From Roseitranquillus sp963749675 (lineage in GTDB: Bacteria; Pseudomonadota; Alphaproteobacteria; Rhodobacterales; Rhodobacteraceae), in the NCBI GenBank assembly GCA_963749675.1, contig CAVVNT010000010.1, forward strand, positions 1,132,431-1,196,430: DNA of 64,000 nucleotides, in the 5' to 3' direction. The notes beneath the pieces were generated by a model. The model did no database searches and was not told the DNA's origin. It saw only the letters and a list, made by a program, of their open reading frames with translations. The translations under genes were made by a program, and so were the position numbers. Below, one piece after another: positions 42,145 through 50,619 of this stretch; positions within the stretch are counted from its first letter, which is position 1; each line of letters starts with the position of its first letter.

Positions 42145-43976
42145 CGAACACGATCCGACTGACCGCGGCACAGGCGATGGTGCGCTACCTGAGCCGAACA
42201 GCATGAACGAGGACGGCGTGCCGTTCCTCGCCGGCTGCTGGGCGATCTTCGGCCACGGCAACGTCGCCGGGATCGGCGAGGCGCTGCACGCCGAGCGCGA
42301 GAGCTTCCAGACCTGGCGCGGCCACAACGAGCAGGGCATGGCTCACGCTGCCATCGCCTATGCCAAGCAGCTCCGCCGCAAGCCGGGCGATGGCGGTGAC
42401 CTCGTCCATCGGGCCCGGCGCCACGAACATGGTGACGGCCTGCGCGCTGGCGCACGTCAACCGCCTGCCGGTCCTGTTCATTCCGGGCGACGTCTTCGCC
42501 AATCGCGGCCCCGACCCGGTGCTGCAGCAGATCGAGGACTGGCAGGACGGCACCGTCAGTGCCAACGACGCGTTCCGTCCCATCAGCCGATACTTCGACC
42601 GCATCATGCGGCCCGAGCAGCTGCTGACCGCCCTGCCCCGCGCCTTCGCGACGATGACAGACCCGCTCGACTGCGGCCCGGTGACGCTCGCCTTCTGCCA
42701 GGACGTGCAGGCCGAGGCGTACGACTACCCGGCCGACTTCTTCGAGCCGCGCACCTGGCACCGTCGCCGCCCGATGCCCGACGAGGGGGAGCTGCACCGT
42801 GCCGCCGAGGCGATCCGAGGGGCCAGGCGCCCCCTCGTCATCGCCGGCGGCGGCGTTCACTACTCGGACGCCTGCGCCCGCCTCAAGTCCTTCGTCGAGG
42901 CGCACAACCTGCCGGTGAGCGAGACCCAGGCCGGCAAGTCAGCGCTGCCCTGGGACCACGAGCTGAACCTCGGCGGCATCGGGGTCACCGGCTCATCCGC
43001 GAGCAACCGCTACGCCGCCGAGGCGGACGTGGTGATCGGCGTCGGCACCCGGTTCCAGGACTTCACGACGGGCTCGTGGGGCGTCTTCCGCGACCCCGAA
43101 GTGCAATTCATCTCCGTCAACATCGCCCCCTACGACGGGACCAAGCGCAGCGCACTGCCGGTGGTCGGAGACGCCCGGCGCGCCCTTGACGAGCTGACAG
43201 GGCTCCTCGGCGACTACGTCGCTGCGCCGCTGCCGGAGAAACTGAAGTCCGAGTGGTTCGTCGATCTCGGCGACGTCACAGCGCCGCCGAAGGAGACCAA
43301 TGAAAGGCCGTCCGACCAGCAGGTCATAGGCGCCGTCCAGCGGCAGGCCAATGCCGACACCGTGGTGATGTGCGCCGCCGGAACCATGCCGGGTGAGCTG
43401 CAGAAGCTTTGGAAGGCCGGCCGGCCCGGCTCCTACCACATGGAGTACGGCTTCTCCTGCATGGGCTACGAGGTGGCGGGCGGCATGGGCATCAAGATGG
43501 CCGAGCCCGAGCGCGACGTCATCGTCATGGTCGGCGACGGCTCATACATGATGCTGAATTCCGAGCTTGCGACGGCGGCGATGATGGGCGTGCCCTACAC
43601 CATCGTGCTGACCGACAACCGCGGCTACGGCTGCATCAACCGGCTGCAGATGGGCGCGGGCGGCGCCGAGTTTAACAACCTCATCGAGCACTCGTACCAC
43701 GTCAACGACCGCTGGATCGACTTCGTGAAGCACGCGGAGTCGATGGGCGCCGAGTCGGTCAAGGTCGGCTCGATCGAGGAGCTCGAGGACGCGCTTAAGG
43801 CCCGTCACGACAAGACTGTCCCCTACCTCGTCCTGATCGACACCACCCCCTATCCGCCGCGCGAGGTGGGCGGCTTCTGGTGGGACGTCGCCGTCCCCGA
43901 GGTCTCCGACCGCGCCGAAGTCGTTGAGGCCCGCCGCGAATACGCGCAACACGTCAAGGAAAGAGCGCTGACATGA
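42141..43976 (+). pseudogene. iolD: Trihydroxycyclohexanedione acylhydrolase, copy 2, frameshifts near the start
   Basis: Second IolD, about 610 residues. The start ATG overlaps iolC. MTNTIRLTAAQAMVRYLS is followed by a break near 42195 (two extra C would restore LSEQMNEDG), then GCWAIFGHGNVAGIGEALHA, then a break near 42386 (RRKPGDG should read RRKRAMAVTSSIGPGATN; one extra C). From there the protein is intact, with the ThDP/Mg motif MVGDGSYMMLNSELATAAM. It differs strongly from copy 1, so this is not a recent duplication. Confidence 0.9.
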
Positions 43977-44884
43977 TCCTGTACGGAACGAACCCGATCG
44001 CCTGGTCAAACGACGACGACTGGTCGATCGGTGACCACCTGAGCCTCGAGGATTGCCTGTCGGACTGCCAGAAGATCGGCTTCGACGGCATCGAGAAGGG
44101 CCACAAGATGCCCGACGACGGCGCGAGCCTGAAGGCGAAGCTCGGCGAGTTCGGTCTGCGCTTCGCCGCCGGCTGGTTCTCGACCAACCTCCTCGTGAAC
44201 GACGTCGAGACCGAGAAGAAGGCGCTCAAGGCCTGGATCGACTTCACCAAGGCCGCGGGCGGCGATCACATCAATGCCGCAGAGTGCTCGAACACCGTCC
44301 ACGGCAACGACAACGTGCCGGTGAACGACCGGCCGATCCTTACCGATGAGCAGTGGGAGCGGTTCTCAAAGGGCTACGAGGAGCTCTCGGCCTTCGCGTC
44401 CGAGCAGGGCATGAAGATGGGCTACCACCACCACATGGGCACGATCATCGAGTCGGCGGACGACATCCACCGGTTCATGGAGATGGCGGGTCCGCACACC
44501 CGCCTCCTTCTCGACACCGGCCACGCCTGGTTCGGCGGCGCCGACCCCGAGGACCTCGCGCACAAGTACATGGACCGCGTGACGCACATCCACTGCAAGA
44601 ATGTCAGGCCTGACATCGCCAACCAGGTCCGGGAGGAGAACCTGTCGTTCCTTCAGGGGGTCCGGCTCGGCTGTTTCACCGTGCCCGGCGACGACGAGGG
44701 AACGGTCGATTTCCGTGGCGTGCTGCGGGTGGCGGCACAGCACGGCTATTCCGGCTGGATCGTGATCGAGGCCGAGCAGGACTCGGAGGTCTACGAGCCG
44801 CTCAAGTACCAGGGCCTCGGCCTACGCACGCTGAAGGACATCGCTCGCGAGGTCGGGCTCGGTAAGACCGGAGAAGCAGCATGA
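43973..44884 (+). CDS. iolE: Myo-inosose-2 dehydratase
   Basis: Dehydrates 2-keto-myo-inositol to the trihydroxycyclohexanedione used by IolD. TIM barrel of 303 residues starting MILYGTNPIAWSNDDDWSIG, with metal-ligand regions MGYHHHMGTIIES, LLLDTGHAWFGGADPE, THIHCKNVRPD and IVIEAEQDSEVYEPL. It overlaps iolD and the next gene by four bases each. Confidence 0.93.
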   Translation: MILYGTNPIAWSNDDDWSIGDHLSLEDCLSDCQKIGFDGIEKGHKMPDDGASLKAKLGEFGLRFAAGWFSTNLLVNDVETEKKALKAWIDFTKAAGGDHINAAECSNTVHGNDNVPVNDRPILTDEQWERFSKGYEELSAFASEQGMKMGYHHHMGTIIESADDIHRFMEMAGPHTRLLLDTGHAWFGGADPEDLAHKYMDRVTHIHCKNVRPDIANQVREENLSFLQGVRLGCFTVPGDDEGTVDFRGVLRVAAQHGYSGWIVIEAEQDSEVYEPLKYQGLGLRTLKDIAREVGLGKTGEAA

Positions 44885-45810
44885 CGACACGCATCGTGAC
44901 CGCCTTGGCGGTCGGCACCGCCCTTGCCGCGCCGGCGCACGCCCAGATGCAGGTCGGCGTCACGATGACGGCGTTCGACAACCCGTTCCTGACGATCCTG
45001 CTCGCCGGAATCCGGGCCGGGGCGGAGCGGCGCGATGACGTCACGCTCGCCGTCGAGGATGCCGAGCTCGACGTCGCGCAGCAGTTGAGCCAGGTGCAGA
45101 ACTTCATCGCGAACGGCGTCGAAGCAATCATCGTCAACCCAGTCGACGGCAACTCGACGCTGGCGATCACGCAGGAGGTGACGCGCGCGGGCATTCCGCT
45201 CGTCTACGTCAATCATCCTCCGGCCGACATCGATGCCCTGCCAGAGGGCGCCACTTTCGTCGGCTCGAACGAGATCAACTCCGGGACGATGCAGACCGAG
45301 GAGGTCTGCGAGATGCTGGGCGGCGAAGGCACGGCCGTCGTCATGATGGGCCCGCTCGAGAACCACGCGGCGCTGACGCGCACCAAGGACATCCACGACG
45401 TCCTGTCCCGCCTTGATTGCTCAGGCATCGAGGTGGTCGAGGAGCAGACTGCGAACTGGTCGCGCGTCGAGGCGCAGGACCTGATGACGAACTGGCTGAC
45501 CCGCGGCGTCGCCTTCGATGCGGTGATCGCCAACAACGACGAGATGGCAATCGGCGCGATCCAGGCGATGAAGGCCGCCGGCATCGGCATGGAGGACGTG
45601 GTGGTCGCCGGGATCGACGCGACCCCGGACGGGCTCATGGCGATGCAGGCGGGTGAACTCGACGTCACCGTCTACCAGAACGCCACGCGGCAGGGCGAGG
45701 TCGCGCTCGAAAGCGCGGTGAAGATGGCCAACGGCGAAAGCATCGAGCGCCAGATCTGGATCCCGTTCGAGGCCGTCACCGCCGGCAACATCCAGGACTA
45801 CCTGAATTGA
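44881..45810 (+). CDS. Sugar/inositol ABC transporter binding protein 2
   Basis: Periplasmic receptor of 309 residues, intact. Signal peptide ends GTALAAPAHA. It aligns along its whole length with the binding protein at 36181 (VGVTMTAFDNPFLTILLAG; ANGVEAIIVNPVDGNST; QTANWSRVEAQDLMTNWL). It has no own permease or ATPase nearby and lies between iolE and the iolH-like gene, so it probably shares the transporter at 37218-39133 and widens its substrate range. Confidence 0.88.
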   Translation: MTTRIVTALAVGTALAAPAHAQMQVGVTMTAFDNPFLTILLAGIRAGAERRDDVTLAVEDAELDVAQQLSQVQNFIANGVEAIIVNPVDGNSTLAITQEVTRAGIPLVYVNHPPADIDALPEGATFVGSNEINSGTMQTEEVCEMLGGEGTAVVMMGPLENHAALTRTKDIHDVLSRLDCSGIEVVEEQTANWSRVEAQDLMTNWLTRGVAFDAVIANNDEMAIGAIQAMKAAGIGMEDVVVAGIDATPDGLMAMQAGELDVTVYQNATRQGEVALESAVKMANGESIERQIWIPFEAVTAGNIQDYLN

Positions 45811-45838
45811 GGGCGCCCGGCGCCCTGGGAGAACACTA

Positions 45839-46744
45839 ATGAAGATCGCCCTCGACCCCTTCATGCACCGGCATCTGCCGCTGGAGGAGCTGCCCGACCT
45901 CGCCGCCCGCATGGGTTACGAGTGGATCGAGCTCTCCCCGCGGTCCGACTTCCTCGAGTGGTTCAAGGCCCCCCGCGTCTTCCCCGACCGGATCAAGGGA
46001 TTAAAGAAGGCACTGTCCGACGCGGGCGTCGGCATCGCCTCGCTGCTGCCGATGTACCGCTGGGCCTCGAACGACGAGACCGAGCGTCAGGCCGCCGTCC
46101 GCCACTGGAAGCGCGCCATCGAGATCGCGGTCGAGATGGGCGTCGACACCATGAACTCCGAATTCGGCCGCGGCCCGCACCCCGACAAGGGCACCTGCTA
46201 CTGCTGCCATACTGGCTCGATGATCGAGGCCTGCGAGGACGCCTGGTGGCGCTCCATGGACGAGCTCGTCCCGATCCTCGAGCGCGAGGGCATCAACCTC
46301 CACATCGAGCCGCACCCCGAGGACTGGGTCGAGACCCTGCAACCCTCCGTCGATCTCATCCGCACCGTCAACTCCAGCCGGGTGAGGTTCCTCTACTGCG
46401 CCCCCCACACCTTCTACTTCGGCGACGACGTGCCCGCGATGATCCGCGAATGCGCCGACGTCCTCGCCCACGTCCACGTCGCCGACACCTTCAACCACAA
46501 GGCCTCCTCGGGCCTGCGCTACATCATCAACCCGCCGGGCTCGGCCGCCCGAGTTCATCAGCACCTCGACATCGGCCAGGGCGAGGTGCCGTGGGACGAC
46601 TTCTTCGGCACGCTGGCCGAGGTCGGCTTCGACGGCATCATGACCGCCTGCGTCTTCGCTTGGGAGGAGCGCGCCGAGGAAAGCTCGCGCTTCATGCGGA
46701 ACGAGATGCAGCGCCACATAGACAAGCACTGGAGAGCCAAATGA
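45839..46744 (+). CDS. TIM-barrel sugar isomerase/epimerase (IolH-like)
   Basis: Protein of 301 residues, starting MKIALDPFMHRHLPLEELPD and continuing YEWIELSPRSDF, which resembles IolH proteins of inositol operons. Metal-site candidates are TMNSEFGRGPH, LHIEPHPEDW, LAHVHVADTFNHKA, and a C-terminal region VFAWEER. A CYCCHTG motif near residue 120 is unusual. The function of IolH is not settled; an isomerase or epimerase role is inferred from the fold. It overlaps the next gene as ATGA. Confidence 0.75.
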   Translation: MKIALDPFMHRHLPLEELPDLAARMGYEWIELSPRSDFLEWFKAPRVFPDRIKGLKKALSDAGVGIASLLPMYRWASNDETERQAAVRHWKRAIEIAVEMGVDTMNSEFGRGPHPDKGTCYCCHTGSMIEACEDAWWRSMDELVPILEREGINLHIEPHPEDWVETLQPSVDLIRTVNSSRVRFLYCAPHTFYFGDDVPAMIRECADVLAHVHVADTFNHKASSGLRYIINPPGSAARVHQHLDIGQGEVPWDDFFGTLAEVGFDGIMTACVFAWEERAEESSRFMRNEMQRHIDKHWRAK

Positions 46745-47745
46745 CCCTTGGCATTGGCGTCGTCGGCACCGGCATGATCGGTCAGGACCACATCCGCCGC
46801 ATCACCGACGTCCTCGCCGGCGGCCGCGTCGTCGCGGTTACCGACTCCGACCGCAGCCGCGCCGAGAAGGCGGCGGAGAAGCCCGGCGCGACGGTCTACG
46901 ACGACGCGGCGACAATGATCGCCGCGCCCGAGGTCGATGCGGTGCTGATCTGCTCCTGGGGACCGGCGCACGAGCAGGCGATCATCCCGGCGCTCGAGGC
47001 CGGCAAGCCGGTCTTCTGCGAGAAGCCGCTCGCGCCCAAGCAGGAGGCGTGCCTGCGGATCATCGACGCCGAGGTGAAGCTCGGGAAGCGGCTGATCCAG
47101 GTCGGCTTCATGCGCCGCTACGACACCGCCTACCGGGCGCTGAAGGAGACGCTGGCGTCCGGCAGGATCGGCGCGGCGCTGATGTACCACGCCGCGCACC
47201 GGAACGCCTCGGTGCCGGGGGACCTCTACACCTCGGACATGGCGATCAGCGACACCATGGTGCACGACATCGACGTGGCCCGCTGGCTGCTCGACGACGA
47301 GGTGGCGCGGGTGCGCGTCCTCGCCGGCAAGCGGAACTCCGTTGGCGGCGACCTGCGCGACCCGATCTTCGCGGTGATGGAGATGCGGAGCGGCGTCCTC
47401 GCCACCGTCGAGGTCAGCGTGAACATCGGCTACGGCTACGATATCCGCGGCGAGATCTCGGGCGAGAAGGGCACGATCGAACTCGCCGAGGCAAATCCCG
47501 TCGTGATCAAGACCGGCGACAGCTTCGCGGGCCGCGTCCCCGCAGACTGGCGCGAGCGGTTCATCGAGGCCTACGACCTCGAGATCGCCGAGTGGATCAA
47601 GGCGGCCTCCGCCGGCGGCGTTACCGGACCTTCAGCGTGGGATGGATACGCGATCACCGCAGTGTCGGACGCCGGTCTGGAGGCGGCCGAGACGGGCGAG
47701 CCTGTCGAGGTGAAGCTTGCCGACCGGCCGGGCCTCTACGCCTGA
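46741..47745 (+). CDS. Gfo/Idh/MocA family dehydrogenase (second IolG-like)
   Basis: Oxidoreductase of 334 residues with Rossmann start GVVGTGMIGQDHIRRI, EKP motif VFCEKPLAPKQEACLRI, VGFMRRYDTAYRALKE, and catalytic region SDTMVHDIDVARWLLDDE. It is close in design to the IolG at 39219 but clearly different. It probably handles another inositol stereoisomer. It is coupled to both neighbours through four-base and three-base overlaps. Confidence 0.87.
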   Translation: MTLGIGVVGTGMIGQDHIRRITDVLAGGRVVAVTDSDRSRAEKAAEKPGATVYDDAATMIAAPEVDAVLICSWGPAHEQAIIPALEAGKPVFCEKPLAPKQEACLRIIDAEVKLGKRLIQVGFMRRYDTAYRALKETLASGRIGAALMYHAAHRNASVPGDLYTSDMAISDTMVHDIDVARWLLDDEVARVRVLAGKRNSVGGDLRDPIFAVMEMRSGVLATVEVSVNIGYGYDIRGEISGEKGTIELAEANPVVIKTGDSFAGRVPADWRERFIEAYDLEIAEWIKAASAGGVTGPSAWDGYAITAVSDAGLEAAETGEPVEVKLADRPGLYA

Positions 47746-47933
47746 TGTTCGATCTAGACCATCCGTTCTTCAAGCCGCTCTGGCTGCGCGTCGTCATCGT
47801 CGCCGTGGCGCTCGGCTGGGCGCTGATCGAGCTCGCCGGCGGGTCGCCGTTCTGGGCGATCCTGTTCGGCGCTCTCGGGGTCTACGCGGCCTACAAGTTC
47901 TTCTTCGACTTCAACCCGAGGGACAAGCCATGA
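47745..47933 (+). CDS. Small membrane protein (DUF3329-like)
   Basis: Protein of 62 residues with two hydrophobic segments (LRVVIVAVALGWALIELA and FWAILFGALGVYAAYKFFF) and charged ends (MFDLDHPFFKPLW; FNPRDKP). It resembles small DUF3329-type proteins. It is embedded in the inositol operon: its ATG overlaps the dehydrogenase stop (TGATG) and its stop overlaps iolB (ATGA), so it is translated with them. Its role is unknown. Confidence 0.75.
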   Translation: MFDLDHPFFKPLWLRVVIVAVALGWALIELAGGSPFWAILFGALGVYAAYKFFFDFNPRDKP

Positions 47934-48739
47934 GCGACCTTCTCCGCAAGCCGCACGGGACGGGCGGCAAGGTCCACGACATCACGCCGCAGAAGGCCGG
48001 CTGGTCATATGTCGGCTTCGGCCTCTATCGGCTGCAGCCGGGCGAGGTCGCGTCAGAGGCGACGGGCGACCGGGAGGTGATCCTTGTGCTGGTGGAGGGC
48101 AGGGCGAAGATCTCCGGCGGCGGGCGCGACTTCGGCGAGCTGGGCGACCGGATGGACGTCTTCGAGAAGGCGCCGCCGCATTGCGTCTACGTCCCGAACG
48201 GCACTGACTGGAGCGTCGAGGCCACGACCGACTGCACGCTTGCGGTCTGCTCCGCGCCCGGCCACGGCGGCCATGATGCGCAGGTCATCGGTCCTGCCGA
48301 CATCTTGCTGACGCCGCGGGGCAAGGGCACCAACACGCGCCACATCAACGCCATCGCGATGGAGGAGCGGGACGTGGCCGACAGCCTGCTGGTGACGGAG
48401 GTGTTCACGCCGGACGGGCACTGGTCGTCGTATCCGCCGCACCGGCATGACGAGGATGACTATCCCCGGATGACCTACCTTGAGGAGAGCTACTACCATC
48501 GACTGAACCCGAAGACGGGCTTCGGCATCCAGCGGGTTTTCACGGATAACCTCGATCTGGACGAGACGATGGCGGTGGCGGATGGGGACGTGGTGCTGGT
48601 GCCGCGGGGGCATCATCCGTGCGGGGCGCCCTATGCGCACGAGATGTACTATCTGAACGTGATGGCCGGGCCGAGGCGGCAGTGGCGGTTCGAGAACCAT
48701 CCGGATTTCGACTGGATCGCGAAGCGGGACGCGTCCTGA
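47930..48739 (+). CDS. iolB: 5-deoxy-glucuronate isomerase, copy 2
   Basis: Second IolB, 269 residues, last gene of the right operon. Starts MSDLLRKPHGTGGKVHDITP, with cupin metal motif SYPPHRHDEDDYPRMTYLEE and the C-terminal PRGHHPCGAPYAHEMYYLNVMAG. It is the better match to well-studied IolB proteins of the two copies. Confidence 0.93.
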   Translation: MSDLLRKPHGTGGKVHDITPQKAGWSYVGFGLYRLQPGEVASEATGDREVILVLVEGRAKISGGGRDFGELGDRMDVFEKAPPHCVYVPNGTDWSVEATTDCTLAVCSAPGHGGHDAQVIGPADILLTPRGKGTNTRHINAIAMEERDVADSLLVTEVFTPDGHWSSYPPHRHDEDDYPRMTYLEESYYHRLNPKTGFGIQRVFTDNLDLDETMAVADGDVVLVPRGHHPCGAPYAHEMYYLNVMAGPRRQWRFENHPDFDWIAKRDAS

Positions 48740-48892
48740 CGGCCGGGTGTCCACGATGGACAGATCCGGCAAGCCATTGTTATATATGCGAAACAGTGGA
48801 TCCGTTAACCACCTGGAAAGGATTGCGGGCAGTCCTCTTGACATGACCGTGGGCCGCGTAACGGAGGCCCTATCGACAGGGGAAGGGCGGTC

Positions 48893-49636
48893 ATCGAGCA
48901 CCTCGTTCCGCTGATTTTCGCAGCCGTCATCGTCGGGCTCTCGAAGGGCGGCCTCGCCTCGGCGGCGGCGCTGGCGGTGCCGATGCTGGCGCTCATCATG
49001 AGCCCGATCCAGGCGGCGGCGATCCTGCTGCCGGTGTTCCTCGTCACCGACTGGGTGGCGGTCTGGCTCTACCGCCGGACGTATTCGGGCCGGAACCTCG
49101 CGATCCTGATCCCGGCGATGCTGTTCGGCATCGCGGTCGCGACCGTGAGCACGCCCTACACCCCCGAAAGCGGTCTGCTGCTTGCCACCGGGCTGATCGG
49201 CCTGTGGTACGTCGCGAGAAGCTGGTTCGGACGGGTGGCGCCGTCGCCCGCCGCGGCGCGGATCGCGCCGGGGCTGTTCTGGGGCACGCTGACCGGCATC
49301 ACCAGCTTCATCACCCATTCCGGTTCGCCGCCGTCGCAGGCGTACCTTCTGCCGCAGCGGCTGCCGCGGCTGGAGTTCGCGGGGACCATCGCGATCGCCT
49401 TCGCTGTCGGAAACCTGGCAAAGGTCCCCGGCTACTGGGCGCTCGGCCAGTTCGAGGCGCTGGATTGGTCACTGACGCTGACGCTGATCTCGGCCGGTAT
49501 CGCCGGAACGGTTGCGGGCCGCTGGATCGTCGGCCGGCTGCACGACGCCACCTACGTGCGGGTGATCGAGGGGCTACTGTTCACTCTGTCGCTGCTGCTG
49601 ATCTGGCGGGCGGCGACGGTCGCGCTCGGCGGCTGA
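48893..49636 (+). CDS. TauE/SafE-type membrane permease
   Basis: Membrane protein of about 247 residues with some eight spans, of the family of sulfite/sulfonate exporters. The family-typical N-terminus (LVPLIFAAVIVGLSKGGLASAAA) lies before the first ATG at 48977, so translation must begin upstream. No ATG, GTG or TTG is available there; an ATC at 48893 sits five bases after GGAAGGG. The start is therefore uncertain. It ends three bases from the convergent LysR gene. Confidence 0.75.
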   Translation: MEHLVPLIFAAVIVGLSKGGLASAAALAVPMLALIMSPIQAAAILLPVFLVTDWVAVWLYRRTYSGRNLAILIPAMLFGIAVATVSTPYTPESGLLLATGLIGLWYVARSWFGRVAPSPAAARIAPGLFWGTLTGITSFITHSGSPPSQAYLLPQRLPRLEFAGTIAIAFAVGNLAKVPGYWALGQFEALDWSLTLTLISAGIAGTVAGRWIVGRLHDATYVRVIEGLLFTLSLLLIWRAATVALGG

Positions 49637-49638
49637 GG

Positions 49639-50526
49639 TCAGTCCCGGCGGAAGAGCTGCCTCTCCTCCCGCACGAGCCCATCGATGAGGGCGGCGATGG
49701 CCTGAACCCGGCGCGCGACGCGCATGTTCTCGTGCCAGACGGTCCAGTAGGTGCGGGTGGCGATGTCGTCCGGCAGCACGCGCACGAGGTCGGGCACGCC
49801 CGCAGCCATGAAGTCGTGCAGGACGCCGATGCCCGCGCCGGAGCGGACCGCCTCGAACTGGCCGATGGCGGTCGCCACCTCGATGCTGGACCGCCAGTCG
49901 CGCAGGAACTCCGCCGCGTAGTTCAGCTCGGGGGTGTAGATCATGTCCTCGACATAGCCGATGAGGGCGTGGTCCTTGAGCGCGGCGAGGCTACCCGGGT
50001 GACCGGCCGCGGCGAGGTAGCTTTCGCTGGCATAGAGGCCGAGCGTGTAGTCGGTGAGGCGGCGGACGCGAAGCCGGCCCTTCTCGGGCCGCCCGACCAT
50101 GATCGCGACGTCCGCCTCGCGCTGCGACAGCGAGAAGCTGCGCGGCACCGGCACGAGCTGGACGTGCAGCTCGGGGTAGGCGGCGGTAAAGCGGCGGAGA
50201 CGGGGCGCGAGGAACGCGCTGCCGAAGCCGTCGGGGGCGCCGATTCGGATGGTGCCGGCGACCTCGCCCTCGCGCCGCTGCAGGCGGGCGAGGGAGCCGA
50301 GCATCTCGGCCTCGATGCGCTCGGCGGCCTCGAACATCGTCTGGCCGTCCTCGGTCAGGGTACAGCCGCGGGTGGTTCGGTCGAGGAGGCGGGTGCCGGT
50401 CGACCGCTCCAAAGCGGCAATGCGGCGCGAGAGCAGCGCCTGGCTGACGCCAAGGCGGCGGGCGGCGCCGAGCATTTGCCCGTCGCGCGCGACGGCGAGG
50501 AAGTAGCGGGCGTCGTCCCAGTCCAT
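49639..50526 (-). CDS. LysR-family transcriptional regulator
   Basis: Regulator of 295 residues from MDWDDARYFLAVARDGQ. The N-terminal winged helix (GAARRLGVSQALLSRRIAALERSTGTRLLDRTTRG) is followed by a substrate-binding domain (IRIGAPDGFGSAFLAPRLRRF). An ATG at 50553 is possible but would lie within an inverted repeat that is probably its operator. It is divergent from mmsA, so it probably controls it. Confidence 0.9.
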   Translation of the reverse strand: MDWDDARYFLAVARDGQMLGAARRLGVSQALLSRRIAALERSTGTRLLDRTTRGCTLTEDGQTMFEAAERIEAEMLGSLARLQRREGEVAGTIRIGAPDGFGSAFLAPRLRRFTAAYPELHVQLVPVPRSFSLSQREADVAIMVGRPEKGRLRVRRLTDYTLGLYASESYLAAAGHPGSLAALKDHALIGYVEDMIYTPELNYAAEFLRDWRSSIEVATAIGQFEAVRSGAGIGVLHDFMAAGVPDLVRVLPDDIATRTYWTVWHENMRVARRVQAIAALIDGLVREERQLFRRD

Positions 50527-50544
50527 TATCGCCATTCCTGCATA

Positions 50545-50560
50545 ACGGATCACCGTCCGT
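50545..50560. promoter_or_regulatory. Inverted repeat in the LysR-mmsA intergenic region
   Basis: ACGGA and TCCGT, six bases apart, lie between the divergent LysR and mmsA genes. This placement and symmetry fit a LysR-type binding site. No strong promoter boxes are evident. Confidence 0.4.
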
Positions 50561-50619
50561 GGCGGTTTAGTTGCGTCAGCGTATAGGCCATACCGGCGTC
50601 AGACCAGAGGAGGCCCCTG

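Noticed and set aside
49204..50586. Long plus-strand frame across the LysR gene
   Set aside because: It is antisense to a clear LysR gene and continues from a shifted reading of the TauE-like gene.
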